The position numbers were made by a program, and so were the translations under genes. From Candidatus Pullilachnospira intestinigallinarum (lineage in GTDB: Bacteria; Bacillota; Clostridia; Lachnospirales; Lachnospiraceae): a stretch of 64,000 nt of DNA. Below the pieces are notes generated by a model. That model saw nothing but the letters and a program-made list of their open reading frames with translations, was not told the origin of the DNA and did not search any database. Of this stretch, positions 34,836 to 44,304 are shown piece by piece (the stretch's first letter is position 1; each line of letters begins with the position of its first letter). The stretch is taken from NCBI GenBank assembly GCA_018711275.1, contig DVIN01000021.1, forward strand, positions 1-64,000, given 5' to 3'.

Positions 34836-36743
34836 ATGAGAGATATGGAAAAAATTCTGGAAATGGATAAGATCAAGACCATGCTGAAAGAACTGGCCTG
34901 TACGAAAAAGGCAAAAGAGGAAATCGATACGATGAACCCTCTCCTGTCGGCCAGAAAGGTGAAAGCGGCCCTGCGGGAAACTACCCAGGCCCGCCAGCTG
35001 ATGGAGCATCTGGGAAATCCGCCGCTGACTTCTTTTGCCAACATGGAGGAGTATCTGGCCTGCGCCCGGCAGGGCGGGTGCCTGACGCCGGAGCAGCTGG
35101 AGGAGGTGGCCCAGACACTGGCCGCCGTTTCCCGGCTGAAAGGCTATCTGAGCAAGGGAAAAACCTGGCAGATCGGTCTGTCCTGGTACGAGGAAAATCT
35201 GAATCCCATGGATACGGTGCGGGAAGAGATCTCCCGGATGATCCGGGGCGGCCGGGTGGACGACTATGCCACCGGCTGGCTGCGGGATATCCGCAGGGAA
35301 ATCGCCGGTCTGGAAATCAAAATCCGGGAAAAGGCGGATGCTCTGGTAAAGGTATACCGGGAAATTCTGACGGATCAGTTTTCCACCACCCGCAGCGGGA
35401 GAATTTGTCTGCCGGTAAAAAAGCAGTTCCGCTCCCGCATCCCCGGCAGTCTGGTGGACCGCTCCGCCACCGGCAGCACCTGCTTCATCGAGCCCGCGTC
35501 TCTGACAAAACTGCAGACAGAGCTGGACGGCTGGCGGCTGGAAGAAGAAAATGAAGAGCGCACCATTCTCTACACCCTCACGGGTATGCTGGCGGACGCA
35601 GAGGAAATTTTCCGGGAAAACCAGCGAACCTTTGAGCGGCTGGATTTCCTGTTTGCAAAAGGAAAACTGTCCATACAGATGGAGGCGGTGGAGCCGGAGA
35701 TTCTTTCGGAGAGAGAAATCCATCTGGAGCAGGGACGGCATCCGCTGATGGACCGGGAAACCTGCGTGCCGCTGGATTTCTCAGTGGGAGGCGGCTTTTG
35801 GGGTGTGGTAATAACCGGCCCCAACACCGGAGGAAAAACGGTGGCCATCAAGACGGTGGGCCTGAACTGCCTGATGGCCCAGTGCGGCCTTCATGTCACC
35901 TGCAAAAAGGCCAGACTCTGCCTCAACAACCGGATTCTCTGCGACATCGGCGACGGCCAGAACATTGAGGAAAATCTGTCCACCTTCTCCGCCCACATCA
36001 CCAACGTGCTGGATATTCTGGCCAGATCCGGGCCGGAAAGTCTGGTGATCATGGACGAACTGGGCTCCGGCACAGACCCCACAGAGGGTATGGGAATTGC
36101 GGTGGCCATTTTGGAAGAACTGCGCAGATGTGGCTGCATTTTCCTGGTCACCACCCATTATCCGGAAGTGAAAAATTATGCCGAGGAGGCCGAAGGACTG
36201 CAGAATGCCCGGATGGCCTTTGACCGGGAAAGCCTGAAACCCCTGTACCGGCTGGAAATCGGAAAAGCGGGGGAAAGCTGCGCCCTGTACATTGCCAAAA
36301 AGCTGGGAATGCCGGCAGCCATGCTGCGCCGGGCCTCCCTGGCAGCCTATGGCCAGGAGACAGAAGATATCGCCAAAGACGCCGTATCGGAAACCATCCG
36401 CAAAGCCCCGGCCGCCCGTCTGGAGCGGGAGCCCGGCAGAAAACAGCAGGAACGGGCGGAAAAATTTCAGGTGGGCGACAGCGTGATGGTGCTGCCGGAA
36501 AAGAAAATCGGCATCGTTTGCCGTAAAAGCGATGAGCGGGGAATGCTGCGGGTACAGATGCCCTGGGGAAAAATCCGGGTAAGCCACAAGCGCCTGCGGC
36601 TGCAGGTGGCCGCAGACCGGCTGTATCCGGAGGATTATGATTTCTCCATCATCTTTGATACGGTGGCCAACCGGAAACTGCGCCACCAGATGGAAAGGAA
36701 ACATGTGGAAGGGGCGGCGATTACAGTGGAAGAAAAAGGATGA
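34836..36743 (+). CDS. MutS2-like ATPase lacking the Smr nuclease domain
   Basis: The 635-aa protein has the MutS-type lever/clamp region (about 1-300), Walker A GPNTGGKT (328-335), the Walker B/D-loop stretch LVIMDELGSGTDPTEG (about 405-420), VTTHYPEVK, and a KOW-like domain (FQVGDSVMVLPEKKIG...) near 545-590. It stops where full MutS2 (about 785 aa) would continue into the Smr endonuclease domain. The stop is followed by non-coding DNA, not a frameshifted remnant. MutS2 rescues collided ribosomes or inhibits recombination; without Smr this paralogue probably lacks nuclease activity. The start ATG 34836 has GAGG upstream; ATG 34845 is also possible. Confidence 0.85.
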   Translation: MRDMEKILEMDKIKTMLKELACTKKAKEEIDTMNPLLSARKVKAALRETTQARQLMEHLGNPPLTSFANMEEYLACARQGGCLTPEQLEEVAQTLAAVSRLKGYLSKGKTWQIGLSWYEENLNPMDTVREEISRMIRGGRVDDYATGWLRDIRREIAGLEIKIREKADALVKVYREILTDQFSTTRSGRICLPVKKQFRSRIPGSLVDRSATGSTCFIEPASLTKLQTELDGWRLEEENEERTILYTLTGMLADAEEIFRENQRTFERLDFLFAKGKLSIQMEAVEPEILSEREIHLEQGRHPLMDRETCVPLDFSVGGGFWGVVITGPNTGGKTVAIKTVGLNCLMAQCGLHVTCKKARLCLNNRILCDIGDGQNIEENLSTFSAHITNVLDILARSGPESLVIMDELGSGTDPTEGMGIAVAILEELRRCGCIFLVTTHYPEVKNYAEEAEGLQNARMAFDRESLKPLYRLEIGKAGESCALYIAKKLGMPAAMLRRASLAAYGQETEDIAKDAVSETIRKAPAARLEREPGRKQQERAEKFQVGDSVMVLPEKKIGIVCRKSDERGMLRVQMPWGKIRVSHKRLRLQVAADRLYPEDYDFSIIFDTVANRKLRHQMERKHVEGAAITVEEKG

Positions 36744-36986
36744 TTTGGGAAAATAGTACGGACGAAGTAAGTAGAAAATGTTAATGTGTTTTACGGATAG
36801 TTAGCTTCTATTTTTTAATAAGTAACTTAGGTTGACTAACTGAACGGTTACTTGTTGTCCCTTTTCTGACGCAGGGAATAACCTTTCGGGCCGGATACCC
36901 GTGTAAACATCCTGTTAAAATCAGGTATAAAATTGTATTACCATATGGAAGAGCAGAAGAAAGTGTACTAAAATAGGGAGGACGAC
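36744..36986. other. Intergenic region before the chromate transporter genes
   Basis: AT-rich stretch without a gene. It contains the inverted repeat AAGTAAC (36820-36826) / GTTACTT (36847-36853) and an extended -10-like TGTTAAAAT (36913-36921) without a clear -35. A regulator site is possible. Confidence 0.4.
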
Positions 36987-37046
36987 ATGAATGGATATAC
37001 GGCCAGTTTCTGTGAATCCTCAAAAATCCATCTGGCTGATATCTGA
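36987..37046 (+). CDS. Possible 19-codon leader peptide upstream of chrA
   Basis: ATG 36987 lies 5 bases after a strong AGGGAGG site (36975-36981). The frame runs 19 codons (MNGYTASFCESSKIHLADI) and stops 16 bp before the transporter start. The ribosome site is better than that of the next gene. A translated leader controlling the transporter is possible, but coding by chance cannot be excluded. Confidence 0.4.
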   Translation: MNGYTASFCESSKIHLADI

Positions 37047-37062
37047 AAAGAGGGGATAATAA

Positions 37063-37707
37063 ATGAGCGATAAAAAAGAAAAGAACACTTCTCAGACCGC
37101 GCCCCTGTCCGCGGATAAAGGCGAAACGACCCGGCCTGCCAAACACCTTCTGCTGCAGCTGTTTCTGTCCACCCTGACGCTCAGCGCGTTTACATTCGGG
37201 GGCGGTTATGTGATTGTGACTTTGATGAAGAAGAAATTTGTTGACGAATATCACTGGATTGATGAGGAGGAAATGCTGGATCTGGTGGCTATTGCCCAGT
37301 CGGCGCCGGGGGCCATTGCGGTGAACGGGGCGATTGTGGTGGGTTTTAAGCTGGCTGGAATTGCCGGGCTCCTGGTGTCGGTGCTGGCCACGGTGCTGCC
37401 GCCGTTTGTGATTTTGTCGGTGATTTCGCTGTTCTATGAGGCTTTTGCCTCCAATGAAATCGTGGCGCTGGCCCTGGCGGGAATGCAGGCGGGAGTCGGG
37501 GCAGTGATCGCCTCCGTGGTTTACGATATGGGAAGCGGCGTGGTAAAATCCAGGGACTGGCTGGGGATTTTTCTTATGGCAGTGGTGTTTGTGCTGAACT
37601 ATTTTCTGAATGTGAACGTGATGCTTCTGATTATAGCCTGCGGGCTTCTGGGAGTTGTGCGGACCTTGTTGGAATCCAAAAGAGAGAAGGGGGGAGAGGC
37701 ATCATGA
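37063..37707 (+). CDS. Chromate transporter family protein, subunit 1
   Basis: The 214-aa protein is a single CHR domain: FTFGGGYVIVTLMKKKF, DLVAIAQSAPGAIAVNGAI and about six hydrophobic segments. Short CHR proteins work as heterodimers, as with YwrA/YwrB of B. subtilis, whereas long ChrA has both halves in one chain. An N-terminal hydrophilic extension of about 25 residues precedes the first helix. The gene overlaps the second subunit by 4 bp. Chromate export is the family activity; real substrate in gut bacteria is uncertain. Confidence 0.88.
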   Translation: MSDKKEKNTSQTAPLSADKGETTRPAKHLLLQLFLSTLTLSAFTFGGGYVIVTLMKKKFVDEYHWIDEEEMLDLVAIAQSAPGAIAVNGAIVVGFKLAGIAGLLVSVLATVLPPFVILSVISLFYEAFASNEIVALALAGMQAGVGAVIASVVYDMGSGVVKSRDWLGIFLMAVVFVLNYFLNVNVMLLIIACGLLGVVRTLLESKREKGGEAS

Positions 37708-38279
37708 TGATCTATCTGGAGTTATTTCTCAGTTTTCTGCAGATCGGCGCTTTCAGCTTCGGGGGAGGATATGCGGCCATGCCGCTGATTCAGCATCAGG
37801 TGGTGGAACTGCACGGCTGGCTGTCGCTGGGAGAATTTACAGATCTGGTGACCATCTCACAGATGACGCCGGGGCCCATTGCCATCAATTCCGCCACCTT
37901 TGTAGGAACAAAAATTGCCGGAATCGGAGGCGCTGTGGCAGCCACTCTGGGCTGCATACTGCCCTCCTGTATCCTGGTGAGCCTGATTGCCTGGGTTTAT
38001 CTGAAATACCGCTCCATGCGGATGCTGCAGGGGGTTCTGAAAACACTGCGTCCGGCAGTGGTAGCCATGATTGCCGCAGCGGGAATGCTGATTATCGTAT
38101 CCTCCTTTTTCGGGGAAGGAAATCCCGTTTCCCTGCAAACTTTCCACATAACGGAAGCGGTAATTTTTGCAGGCGCGCTGGCGCTTCTCCGATGGAAAAA
38201 AATGAATCCTATCCTGGTGATGGTACTTTGCGGCGCAGCGCAGGTGGCTGTGGGACTGGCAGAAAAAACGATAGGATAA
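37704..38279 (+). CDS. Chromate transporter family protein, subunit 2
   Basis: The 191-aa partner CHR half carries GAFSFGGGYAAMPLIQHQV, DLVTISQMTPGPIAINSAT and GTKIAGIGGAVAATLG with about five to six hydrophobic segments. Its ATG overlaps the stop of subunit 1 (ATGA-type), ensuring equal synthesis. The two genes form a heterodimeric transporter. A short gap follows before the trmO promoter. Confidence 0.88.
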   Translation: MMIYLELFLSFLQIGAFSFGGGYAAMPLIQHQVVELHGWLSLGEFTDLVTISQMTPGPIAINSATFVGTKIAGIGGAVAATLGCILPSCILVSLIAWVYLKYRSMRMLQGVLKTLRPAVVAMIAAAGMLIIVSSFFGEGNPVSLQTFHITEAVIFAGALALLRWKKMNPILVMVLCGAAQVAVGLAEKTIG

Positions 38280-38349
38280 AAAGCGGCGTAACAGGGAAGC
38301 CGGAAAACTGAACTGTAACCCAAGCGACTCTTCCATCCCCAAACATCTC

Positions 38350-38379
38350 TTGAGTAATTTGCGGGGAGCATGGTATAAT
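38350..38379 (+). promoter_or_regulatory. trmO operon promoter with repeated core
   Basis: TTGAGT (38350-38355), 18-bp spacer, TATAAT (38374-38379) preceded by TGG (extended -10). The 20 bases from 38371 to 38390 recur exactly at 58826-58845, another promoter. Transcription should start near A38386. Confidence 0.7.
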
Positions 38380-38385
38380 AGCCGC

Positions 38386-38489
38386 AGAGCGGCTATTATA
38401 CCTGTGCATAAGCGATTTCTGCGGAACCGCAGAAAGTCGCTGCACATCCAGTTGGAGGCTGAGCGCGGAGCGCTCATAATAGCCGCAGG
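38386..38489 (+). ncRNA. Structured leader RNA candidate (three-way junction)
   Basis: In the predicted transcript an 11-bp stem (38389-38399 with 38476-38486) encloses a long hairpin (38403-38424 with 38427-38446, one two-base bulge and few mismatches) and a short perfect hairpin GAGCGC/GCGCTC (38461-38475). The 5' strand of the outer stem can instead pair with DNA at 38374-38384, which is upstream of the start point. It ends 34 bases before the trmO ATG. It could be a cis-regulatory RNA or an interspersed repeat family of this genome. I recognise no known riboswitch class. Confidence 0.5.
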
Positions 38490-38523
38490 AAAAGGATAAG
38501 AAGTGAAGGACAGGAGACACAGG

Positions 38524-39282
38524 ATGGAGCAGAATACAGCGGTTATGAACCCCATTGCGCGGATATACAGTGATTTTCCAACAAAATTCGGGATTCCCAG
38601 ACAAAGCGGCCTGGTGGAAGAGCTTCAGGCGTCGGTGGTGATGGAGCCGGAGTACCGGAATGCGGATGCTTTCCGGGGGCTGGAGGAATTTTCTCATATC
38701 TGGCTGATCTGGCAGTTTTCCGCTGTGCCGCAGGAGGGCTGGTCCCCCACGGTGAGGCCGCCCAGACTGGGAGGAAATCAGCGGATGGGGGTGTTTGCCA
38801 CCCGTTCTCCGTTTCGACCCAACCGGATGGGGCTTTCCTGTGTGCGCCTTCTGGGAATTGACTTTTGCGGGGAACTGGGACCGGTGCTGCGGATCGCGGG
38901 AGCGGATCTGATGGACGGGACGCCGGTTTTTGATATCAAGCCTTATGTGCCGCTGGCGGACTGCCGGCCGGAGGCGGCGGGAGGATTTTCCGACCGCTTT
39001 CGTTCCTACCATCTGCAGGTACAGATGGGGGAGCAGTGGAAACAGAAAATACCTTCGGAGAAGCTGGAGGCTGTGCTGGGGGTGTTGGGACAGGATCCCA
39101 GACCCTCCTATCAAAAAGATCCGGATCGGATTTACGGAATGGAATTCGCGGGGCTGGAAATTAAATTCCGGGTGGATGGTCAGGTGCTGACTGTCTGCCG
39201 GGTGGAGAAGGCGGCAGATCATTCGTGCCAGACAGAAAACGGTCGGATATCTGGCCGCACGGAAAAAGAATCGGAGGGATGA
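38524..39282 (+). CDS. trmO: tRNA (t6A37) N6-methyltransferase TrmO (TsaA/YaeB family)
   Basis: TrmO uses SAM to methylate N6-threonylcarbamoyladenosine at tRNA position 37. The 252-aa protein shows the family blocks [41 protein letters not shown] and VFDIKPYVP in order. ATG 38524, after AGGAGA (38512-38517), is preferred over GTG 38503. Its stop overlaps an ATG of the uridine phosphorylase region. The gene heads an apparent operon trmO-udp-deoB-deoC, behind a structured leader. Confidence 0.9.
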   Translation: MEQNTAVMNPIARIYSDFPTKFGIPRQSGLVEELQASVVMEPEYRNADAFRGLEEFSHIWLIWQFSAVPQEGWSPTVRPPRLGGNQRMGVFATRSPFRPNRMGLSCVRLLGIDFCGELGPVLRIAGADLMDGTPVFDIKPYVPLADCRPEAAGGFSDRFRSYHLQVQMGEQWKQKIPSEKLEAVLGVLGQDPRPSYQKDPDRIYGMEFAGLEIKFRVDGQVLTVCRVEKAADHSCQTENGRISGRTEKESEG

Positions 39283-39284
39283 AA

Positions 39285-40064
39285 ATGCAGAACTATTCGG
39301 GAGAAAAGGATCTTCAGTATCATTTACAGATACGGCCGGGGGATGTGGGCAGATATGTGATTCTGCCGGGGGATCCCAAACGGAGCCGTAAGATAGCGGA
39401 ACATTTTGAAAATCCGCATCTGGTAGCGGATAACCGGGAATTTGTCACTTACACGGGAACGTTGGACGGAGAGAAAGTCAGCGTGACTTCCACCGGTATC
39501 GGTGGTCCGTCAGCTTCCATTGCCATGGAGGAACTGGTACGCTGCGGCGCGGATACCTTCCTGCGGGTGGGAACCTGCGGAGGCATTGCCATGGAAGTGA
39601 AGGGCGGAGACATTGTCATCGCCACCGGCGCGGTGCGGATGGAGGGCTGCAGCCGGGAATATGCGCCCATCGAATATCCGGCAGTGGCGGATCTGGACGT
39701 GGTATGCGCCATGCGGGACGCCGCCCGAAGACTGGGCTACTCTTATCATACCGGCGTGGTGCAGTGCAAGGACGCCTTTTACGGACAGCATGAGCCGGAG
39801 AAAATGCCGGTGAGCTACGAGCTTCTGAACAAATGGGAGGCATGGAAGCGGCTGGGATGCAAGGCATCGGAGATGGAGTCGGCAGCCCTGTTTATCGTGG
39901 CCAGTCATCTGAAGGTACGCTGCGGATCGGATTTCCTGGTGGTGGGAAACCAGGAGCGGGATGCGGCCGGCCTCGACAATCCCATTGTCCATGACACAGA
40001 AGCAGCCATTACCGTGGCGGTGGAGGCCATCCGTCAGCTGATCCGGCAGGACCGGAAGGGATGA
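39285..40064 (+). CDS. udp: Uridine phosphorylase
   Basis: Cleaves uridine with phosphate to uracil and ribose 1-phosphate. The 259-aa protein has the phosphate loop [12 protein letters not shown], the [14 protein letters not shown] block, RVGTCGGI and the C-terminal EMESAALF nucleoside-binding motif of the NP-I family. ATG 39285 lies 6 bases after GGAGGG; the ATG at 39279 abuts that site. It is followed by deoB and deoC, so the product ribose 1-phosphate feeds phosphopentomutase. Confidence 0.9.
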   Translation: MQNYSGEKDLQYHLQIRPGDVGRYVILPGDPKRSRKIAEHFENPHLVADNREFVTYTGTLDGEKVSVTSTGIGGPSASIAMEELVRCGADTFLRVGTCGGIAMEVKGGDIVIATGAVRMEGCSREYAPIEYPAVADLDVVCAMRDAARRLGYSYHTGVVQCKDAFYGQHEPEKMPVSYELLNKWEAWKRLGCKASEMESAALFIVASHLKVRCGSDFLVVGNQERDAAGLDNPIVHDTEAAITVAVEAIRQLIRQDRKG

Positions 40065-40110
40065 GACCATCAGGCCTTTATTCCAGTAGGAAAGGAAGTG
40101 TCTCGCGAGG

Positions 40111-41298
40111 GTGAAGAGATATAAAAGAATATTTGTGATTGTACTGGACTCCCTGGGAATCGGGGGCGCGCCGGACGCGGAGAAGTATGGAGATCTGGGT
40201 GCGGACACACTGGGCCATATCGCGGAGCGCGTGCCTTTGAAGATTCCAAATCTGCGGAAACTGGGGCTGGGAAATCTGCATCCGCTTCCGGAGGGAAAGA
40301 CGGAGGCGCACCCGCTGGGGAGAACGATGACTCTGCGGGAGAAGAGCGCCGGGAAGGACACCATGACCGGCCATTGGGAAATGATGGGGCTGCATATTAC
40401 AAAACCCTTTAAAACCTTTACGGAGCATGGATTTCCTCCGGAGCTGATTGCGGAGCTTTCCCGCAGATGCGGGCGGAAAATCATCGGAAACAAGAGTGCC
40501 AGCGGCACCGAAATTCTGGATGAACTGGGGGAGGAAGAGATTCAGAAAGGCCATCTGATTGTATATACCTCTGCCGATTCCGTGCTTCAGATCTGCGGCA
40601 ATGAGGAGACCATGGGACTGGAAAATCTTTATCATTACTGCGAAATTGCCAGGGAGCTGACTTTGCGGGATGAGTGGAAGGTGGGGCGGGTGATTGCCCG
40701 GCCTTATGTGGGAAAGAAAAAAGGGGAATTTGTCCGGACCGCCAACCGCCATGATTATGCCCTGAAACCATATGGAAAAACAGCGTTGGATGCGTTGAAG
40801 GACGCAGGGTATTCGGTGATTTCCGTGGGAAAGATTTTTGATATTTTTGACGGGCAGGGGCTGACAGAATCCAACAAATCTCAGTCCTCCGTACACGGAA
40901 TGGAACAGACCATAGCCATCGCGGACAGGAAGTTTACCGGTCTGTGCTTTACCAATCTGGTGGATTTTGACGCTCTGTGGGGACACCGGAGAAATCCGGA
41001 AGGCTATGCGGCGGAGCTGGAGCGATTTGATGAAAAACTGGGAGAGATGATGCCGCGGCTTGGAACGGAGGACCTTCTGATTCTCACAGCGGATCATGGA
41101 AATGATCCCACCTGGCGGGGGACCGATCATACCAGAGAGCAGGTGCCGCTTCTGGCCTGGTCTCCCTCCATGAAAGGGGGAGGAAGCCTGGGACTGTCCG
41201 ATACTTTCGCGGTGATCGGAGCGACGGCGGCAGATAATTTTCAGGTGAAAATGCCGGAGGGAACCATCGGCTCTTCGATTCTTGATCAGCTCTCATAA
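40111..41298 (+). CDS. deoB: Phosphopentomutase
   Basis: Interconverts (deoxy)ribose 1-phosphate and 5-phosphate. The 395-aa protein of the alkaline-phosphatase superfamily has [14 protein letters not shown] with the metal-binding Asp, [13 protein letters not shown] with the phosphorylated Thr, and metal ligands in [19 protein letters not shown]. Start is GTG 40111, with AAGGAAG upstream. It links udp to deoC. Confidence 0.96.
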   Translation: MKRYKRIFVIVLDSLGIGGAPDAEKYGDLGADTLGHIAERVPLKIPNLRKLGLGNLHPLPEGKTEAHPLGRTMTLREKSAGKDTMTGHWEMMGLHITKPFKTFTEHGFPPELIAELSRRCGRKIIGNKSASGTEILDELGEEEIQKGHLIVYTSADSVLQICGNEETMGLENLYHYCEIARELTLRDEWKVGRVIARPYVGKKKGEFVRTANRHDYALKPYGKTALDALKDAGYSVISVGKIFDIFDGQGLTESNKSQSSVHGMEQTIAIADRKFTGLCFTNLVDFDALWGHRRNPEGYAAELERFDEKLGEMMPRLGTEDLLILTADHGNDPTWRGTDHTREQVPLLAWSPSMKGGGSLGLSDTFAVIGATAADNFQVKMPEGTIGSSILDQLS

Positions 41299-41335
41299 AA
41301 GCAGAGGGATGCCCGGATGGAAGGAGGATATCGCA

Positions 41336-41980
41336 ATGACAAAGGAAGAAATACTGGCAAGAGTGGATCACACCTTGCTGAAACAGACGGCCACCTGGGA
41401 AGAAATCCGGACGCTGGCCGATGAAGCCATCGCTTACCACACCGCGTCGGTATGTATTCCGCCCTGTTATGTGGCCAGGGCGGCAGAATATATCCAGGGA
41501 AGAACGGCCGTCTGTACGGTGATCGGATTTCCCAATGGAAATACTACCACCGGAAGCAAGACAGCGGAAGCCCGGGAAGCGGTGGCGGACGGCGCCGATG
41601 AACTGGATATGGTTATCAATCTGGGAATGGTGAAGGAGCGGGCCTGGGACTGTGTGCTGGAGGAAATCGACTGTGTGCGTCAGGCCTGCCCGGATCAGAT
41701 TTTGAAGGTGATCATCGAAACCTGCCTGCTGACCAGAGAGGAGAAGGTAGAGATGTGCCGGGTGGTGAACCGTTCCGGCGCGGATTTTATCAAAACCTCC
41801 ACCGGGTTTTCCACCGACGGCGCCACCTTTGAGGATGTGGAGCTTCTGAGGAAATATTCCGACCCCCGCGTCAGGGTAAAGGCGGCGGGAGGAATTTCCT
41901 CGGTGAAAGATGCGGAGACCTTTCTGGCGCTGGGAGCGGACCGGCTGGGAACCAGCAGGCTGATCCGGCTGCTGGGATGA
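41336..41980 (+). CDS. deoC: Deoxyribose-phosphate aldolase
   Basis: Splits 2-deoxyribose 5-phosphate to glyceraldehyde 3-phosphate and acetaldehyde. The 214-aa TIM-barrel enzyme has [28 protein letters not shown] and the Schiff-base lysine K153 in DFIKTSTGF, then [11 protein letters not shown] 41336 follows a full AAGGAGG (41321-41327). With udp and deoB it completes a nucleoside-sugar salvage pathway. Confidence 0.96.
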   Translation: MTKEEILARVDHTLLKQTATWEEIRTLADEAIAYHTASVCIPPCYVARAAEYIQGRTAVCTVIGFPNGNTTTGSKTAEAREAVADGADELDMVINLGMVKERAWDCVLEEIDCVRQACPDQILKVIIETCLLTREEKVEMCRVVNRSGADFIKTSTGFSTDGATFEDVELLRKYSDPRVRVKAAGGISSVKDAETFLALGADRLGTSRLIRLLG

Positions 41981-42025
41981 AAGAATATGTGACAGATTCT
42001 CAGAGGAACGGAGGTGAGTCCCAAA

Positions 42026-42886
42026 ATGAAATTTACGTTCAGAGAGGATGGAAAACGACTGTTTCTGGTCTGTCTGGGAGCGTTGATTTTCTCCTTTAAC
42101 ATGAAAAGTTTTGTGCGGGCCGGAAATCTGCTGCCGGGCGGAATTGCGGGAATGACCGTGCTGATCCAGCAGATAGGAAATGAGTTTTTTCACATTTCCA
42201 TCCCGTATTCCGTGGTAAACCTGGTGCTGAACGCGATTCCCGTGATGATCGGCATCCGTTTTATCGGGAAAAAATTTACGCTGTACAGCTGTCTGATGAT
42301 CGTGCTGTCCAGTGTGCTGACGGATCTGCTTCCTTCGCAGCCGCTCACCTATGACGCGCTGCTGGTGGCAGTGTTCGGAGGACTGCTCAACGGCTTCGCC
42401 ATCAGTCTGTGTCTGCTGGGAAATGCCAGCAGCGGAGGCCTGGATTTTCTGGCGGTATTTCTTTCCAACCGAAAGAATATCGACGCGTGGAATTACACAC
42501 TGGTTTTAAATGCGGTGATTCTGGCCACAGCCGGATGCCTGTTTGACTGGAACCGGGCGCTGTATTCCATTATTTTCCAGTTTACCAGCACGCAGGTGGT
42601 GCACATGATGTATCAGAAGCACCGGCAGCACACTCTGCTGATTATCACCAATCATTCCCGGGAGGTCTATACCACCATTTCCCGCTGCACCAGCCACGGG
42701 GCTACGGTGTTCCGGGGAATCGGAAGCTACGACGGAAAAGAGCGGGATATGGTGTATTCGGTGGTTTCCAGTGATGAGGTGAAAATGGTTCTGAAGAATG
42801 TCCGGGAGGTGGATCCCGCGGCATTTATCAACACACTGCGCACCGATCATATGACCGGACGATTTATACAGAAAAAGGAAGACTGA
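42026..42886 (+). CDS. YitT-family membrane protein (DUF161/DUF2179)
   Basis: The 286-aa protein has about five to six transmembrane segments with FVRAGNLLPGGIAGMTVLIQ and ASSGGLDFLAVFLS, the YitT signatures, and a cytosolic C-terminal DUF2179 domain (ITNHSREVYTTISR...GRFIQ). The start is ATG 42026 after GGAGGTGA. YitT proteins are widespread in Bacillota; function is not established for this one. It follows deoC by 45 bp and may be in the same operon. Confidence 0.88.
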   Translation: MKFTFREDGKRLFLVCLGALIFSFNMKSFVRAGNLLPGGIAGMTVLIQQIGNEFFHISIPYSVVNLVLNAIPVMIGIRFIGKKFTLYSCLMIVLSSVLTDLLPSQPLTYDALLVAVFGGLLNGFAISLCLLGNASSGGLDFLAVFLSNRKNIDAWNYTLVLNAVILATAGCLFDWNRALYSIIFQFTSTQVVHMMYQKHRQHTLLIITNHSREVYTTISRCTSHGATVFRGIGSYDGKERDMVYSVVSSDEVKMVLKNVREVDPAAFINTLRTDHMTGRFIQKKED

Positions 42887-42923
42887 CGGAGAATGATGCC
42901 GTCAGCCGGACAGGAAAAGAAAA

Positions 42924-44285
42924 ATGGAACAAAATGTTAATCTGCTGGAGGGTTCCATCGTCAGGGGCCTTTCCAGACTGGCCTTTCCCATTATGGGCAC
43001 CTCGCTGATTCAGATGGCATATAATCTGACAGATATGATCTGGATCGGAAGGGTGAGCAGCAACGCGGTGGCTGCCGTGGGCGCGGCCGGTATGTATCTG
43101 TGGCTGGCCAACGGTATTGCCACGGTTCCCCGGATGGGAGGGCAGGTAAAAACCGCTCATGCGCTGGGAGCCGGAGAGGAGGAAAAAGCGGCTGCTTATG
43201 GAAAGGCGGCTATTCACATGGGCCTGGTGATGATTGTGATCTGCACGGTCATCTGCCTGTTGTTCAACCGGGCGCTGATCGGATTTTTCCGGCTGAATCA
43301 CAAAAGTGTGGTGGAGGATGCCAGAATCTATCTGGTGATTGTGGGGGCGGGACTGGTATTTTCCTTCATGAATCAGGTATTTACCGGGCTGTTTACGGCC
43401 ATGGGAAACAGTATCGTTACCTTCCGTTCCACGGTGGCGGGACTGGCTGCCAATATCGTGCTGGACCCGGTATTCATCTTCGGAATGGGGCCGGTACCCC
43501 GGATGGGGGTGGCGGGAGCGGCCATCGCCACGGTGCTGGCTCAGGCGGTGGTCTCGCTGCTGTTCGTGCTGGCGGCCAGAAGGGATACAATTCTTTTCGG
43601 ACGTATGAAGCTTGGGATTCCGGGGAAATGGGCGGACTGGGCGGAGATCGGAAAGATCGGCCTGCCTGTGGCGGCCCAGAGCATTGTATTTTCCAGCCTT
43701 TCCATGATCATTGCCAGGATTATTGCGGGCTGGGGAGATACGGCGGTAGCCGTACAGAAGGTGGGAAGCCAGATTGAATCCATCTCCTGGATGACAGCGG
43801 ACGGATTTGCCACGGCGCTGAATGCGTTTGTGGCGCAGAATCACGGCGCAGGAAAAAAGGAGAGGATCCGCAAAGGGTATCAGGTCGCCATGGGGCTGAT
43901 GGGCGGCTGGGGACTGTTTACGTCTCTGGTGCTGATCCTGTTTCCGGAGGTGGTTTTCCGTATCTTTATCACCGAGGCTGCAGTTCTTCCCATGGGCGTT
44001 TCTTATCTGAGAATCATGGGATTTTCCCAGCTGTTTATGTGTATGGAGAGCACCACTGCCGGGGCTTTTCAGGGACTGGGCCGTCCGGTGCCTCCTACTG
44101 TGGTGGGGATTACGGGCAATCTGCTCCGGATACCGCTGGCGCTTCTTTTGTCCGCCACGCTGCTGGGACTGGATGGAATCTGGTGGAGCATCAGCATATC
44201 CAGTATCCTGAAGGGGATTGTGGTTCCTGTGTGGTTCGCGTTTGTACTTCGGGCATTTATGAACCGGGATGTGAAAACAATTTGA
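42924..44285 (+). CDS. MATE-family efflux transporter
   Basis: The 453-aa protein has 12 hydrophobic segments and the MATE pattern: N-terminal GLSRLAFPIMGTSLIQMAYNLTD, VAAVGAAGMYLW, and a second-half repeat TADGFATALNAFVAQNHGAGKKERI. Such proteins export cationic drugs or metabolites using sodium or proton gradients. The substrate is unknown. It lies between yitT and lgt with short gaps. Confidence 0.92.
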   Translation: MEQNVNLLEGSIVRGLSRLAFPIMGTSLIQMAYNLTDMIWIGRVSSNAVAAVGAAGMYLWLANGIATVPRMGGQVKTAHALGAGEEEKAAAYGKAAIHMGLVMIVICTVICLLFNRALIGFFRLNHKSVVEDARIYLVIVGAGLVFSFMNQVFTGLFTAMGNSIVTFRSTVAGLAANIVLDPVFIFGMGPVPRMGVAGAAIATVLAQAVVSLLFVLAARRDTILFGRMKLGIPGKWADWAEIGKIGLPVAAQSIVFSSLSMIIARIIAGWGDTAVAVQKVGSQIESISWMTADGFATALNAFVAQNHGAGKKERIRKGYQVAMGLMGGWGLFTSLVLILFPEVVFRIFITEAAVLPMGVSYLRIMGFSQLFMCMESTTAGAFQGLGRPVPPTVVGITGNLLRIPLALLLSATLLGLDGIWWSISISSILKGIVVPVWFAFVLRAFMNRDVKTI

Positions 44286-44304
44286 GACTAGGAGTAGACA
44301 GAAT

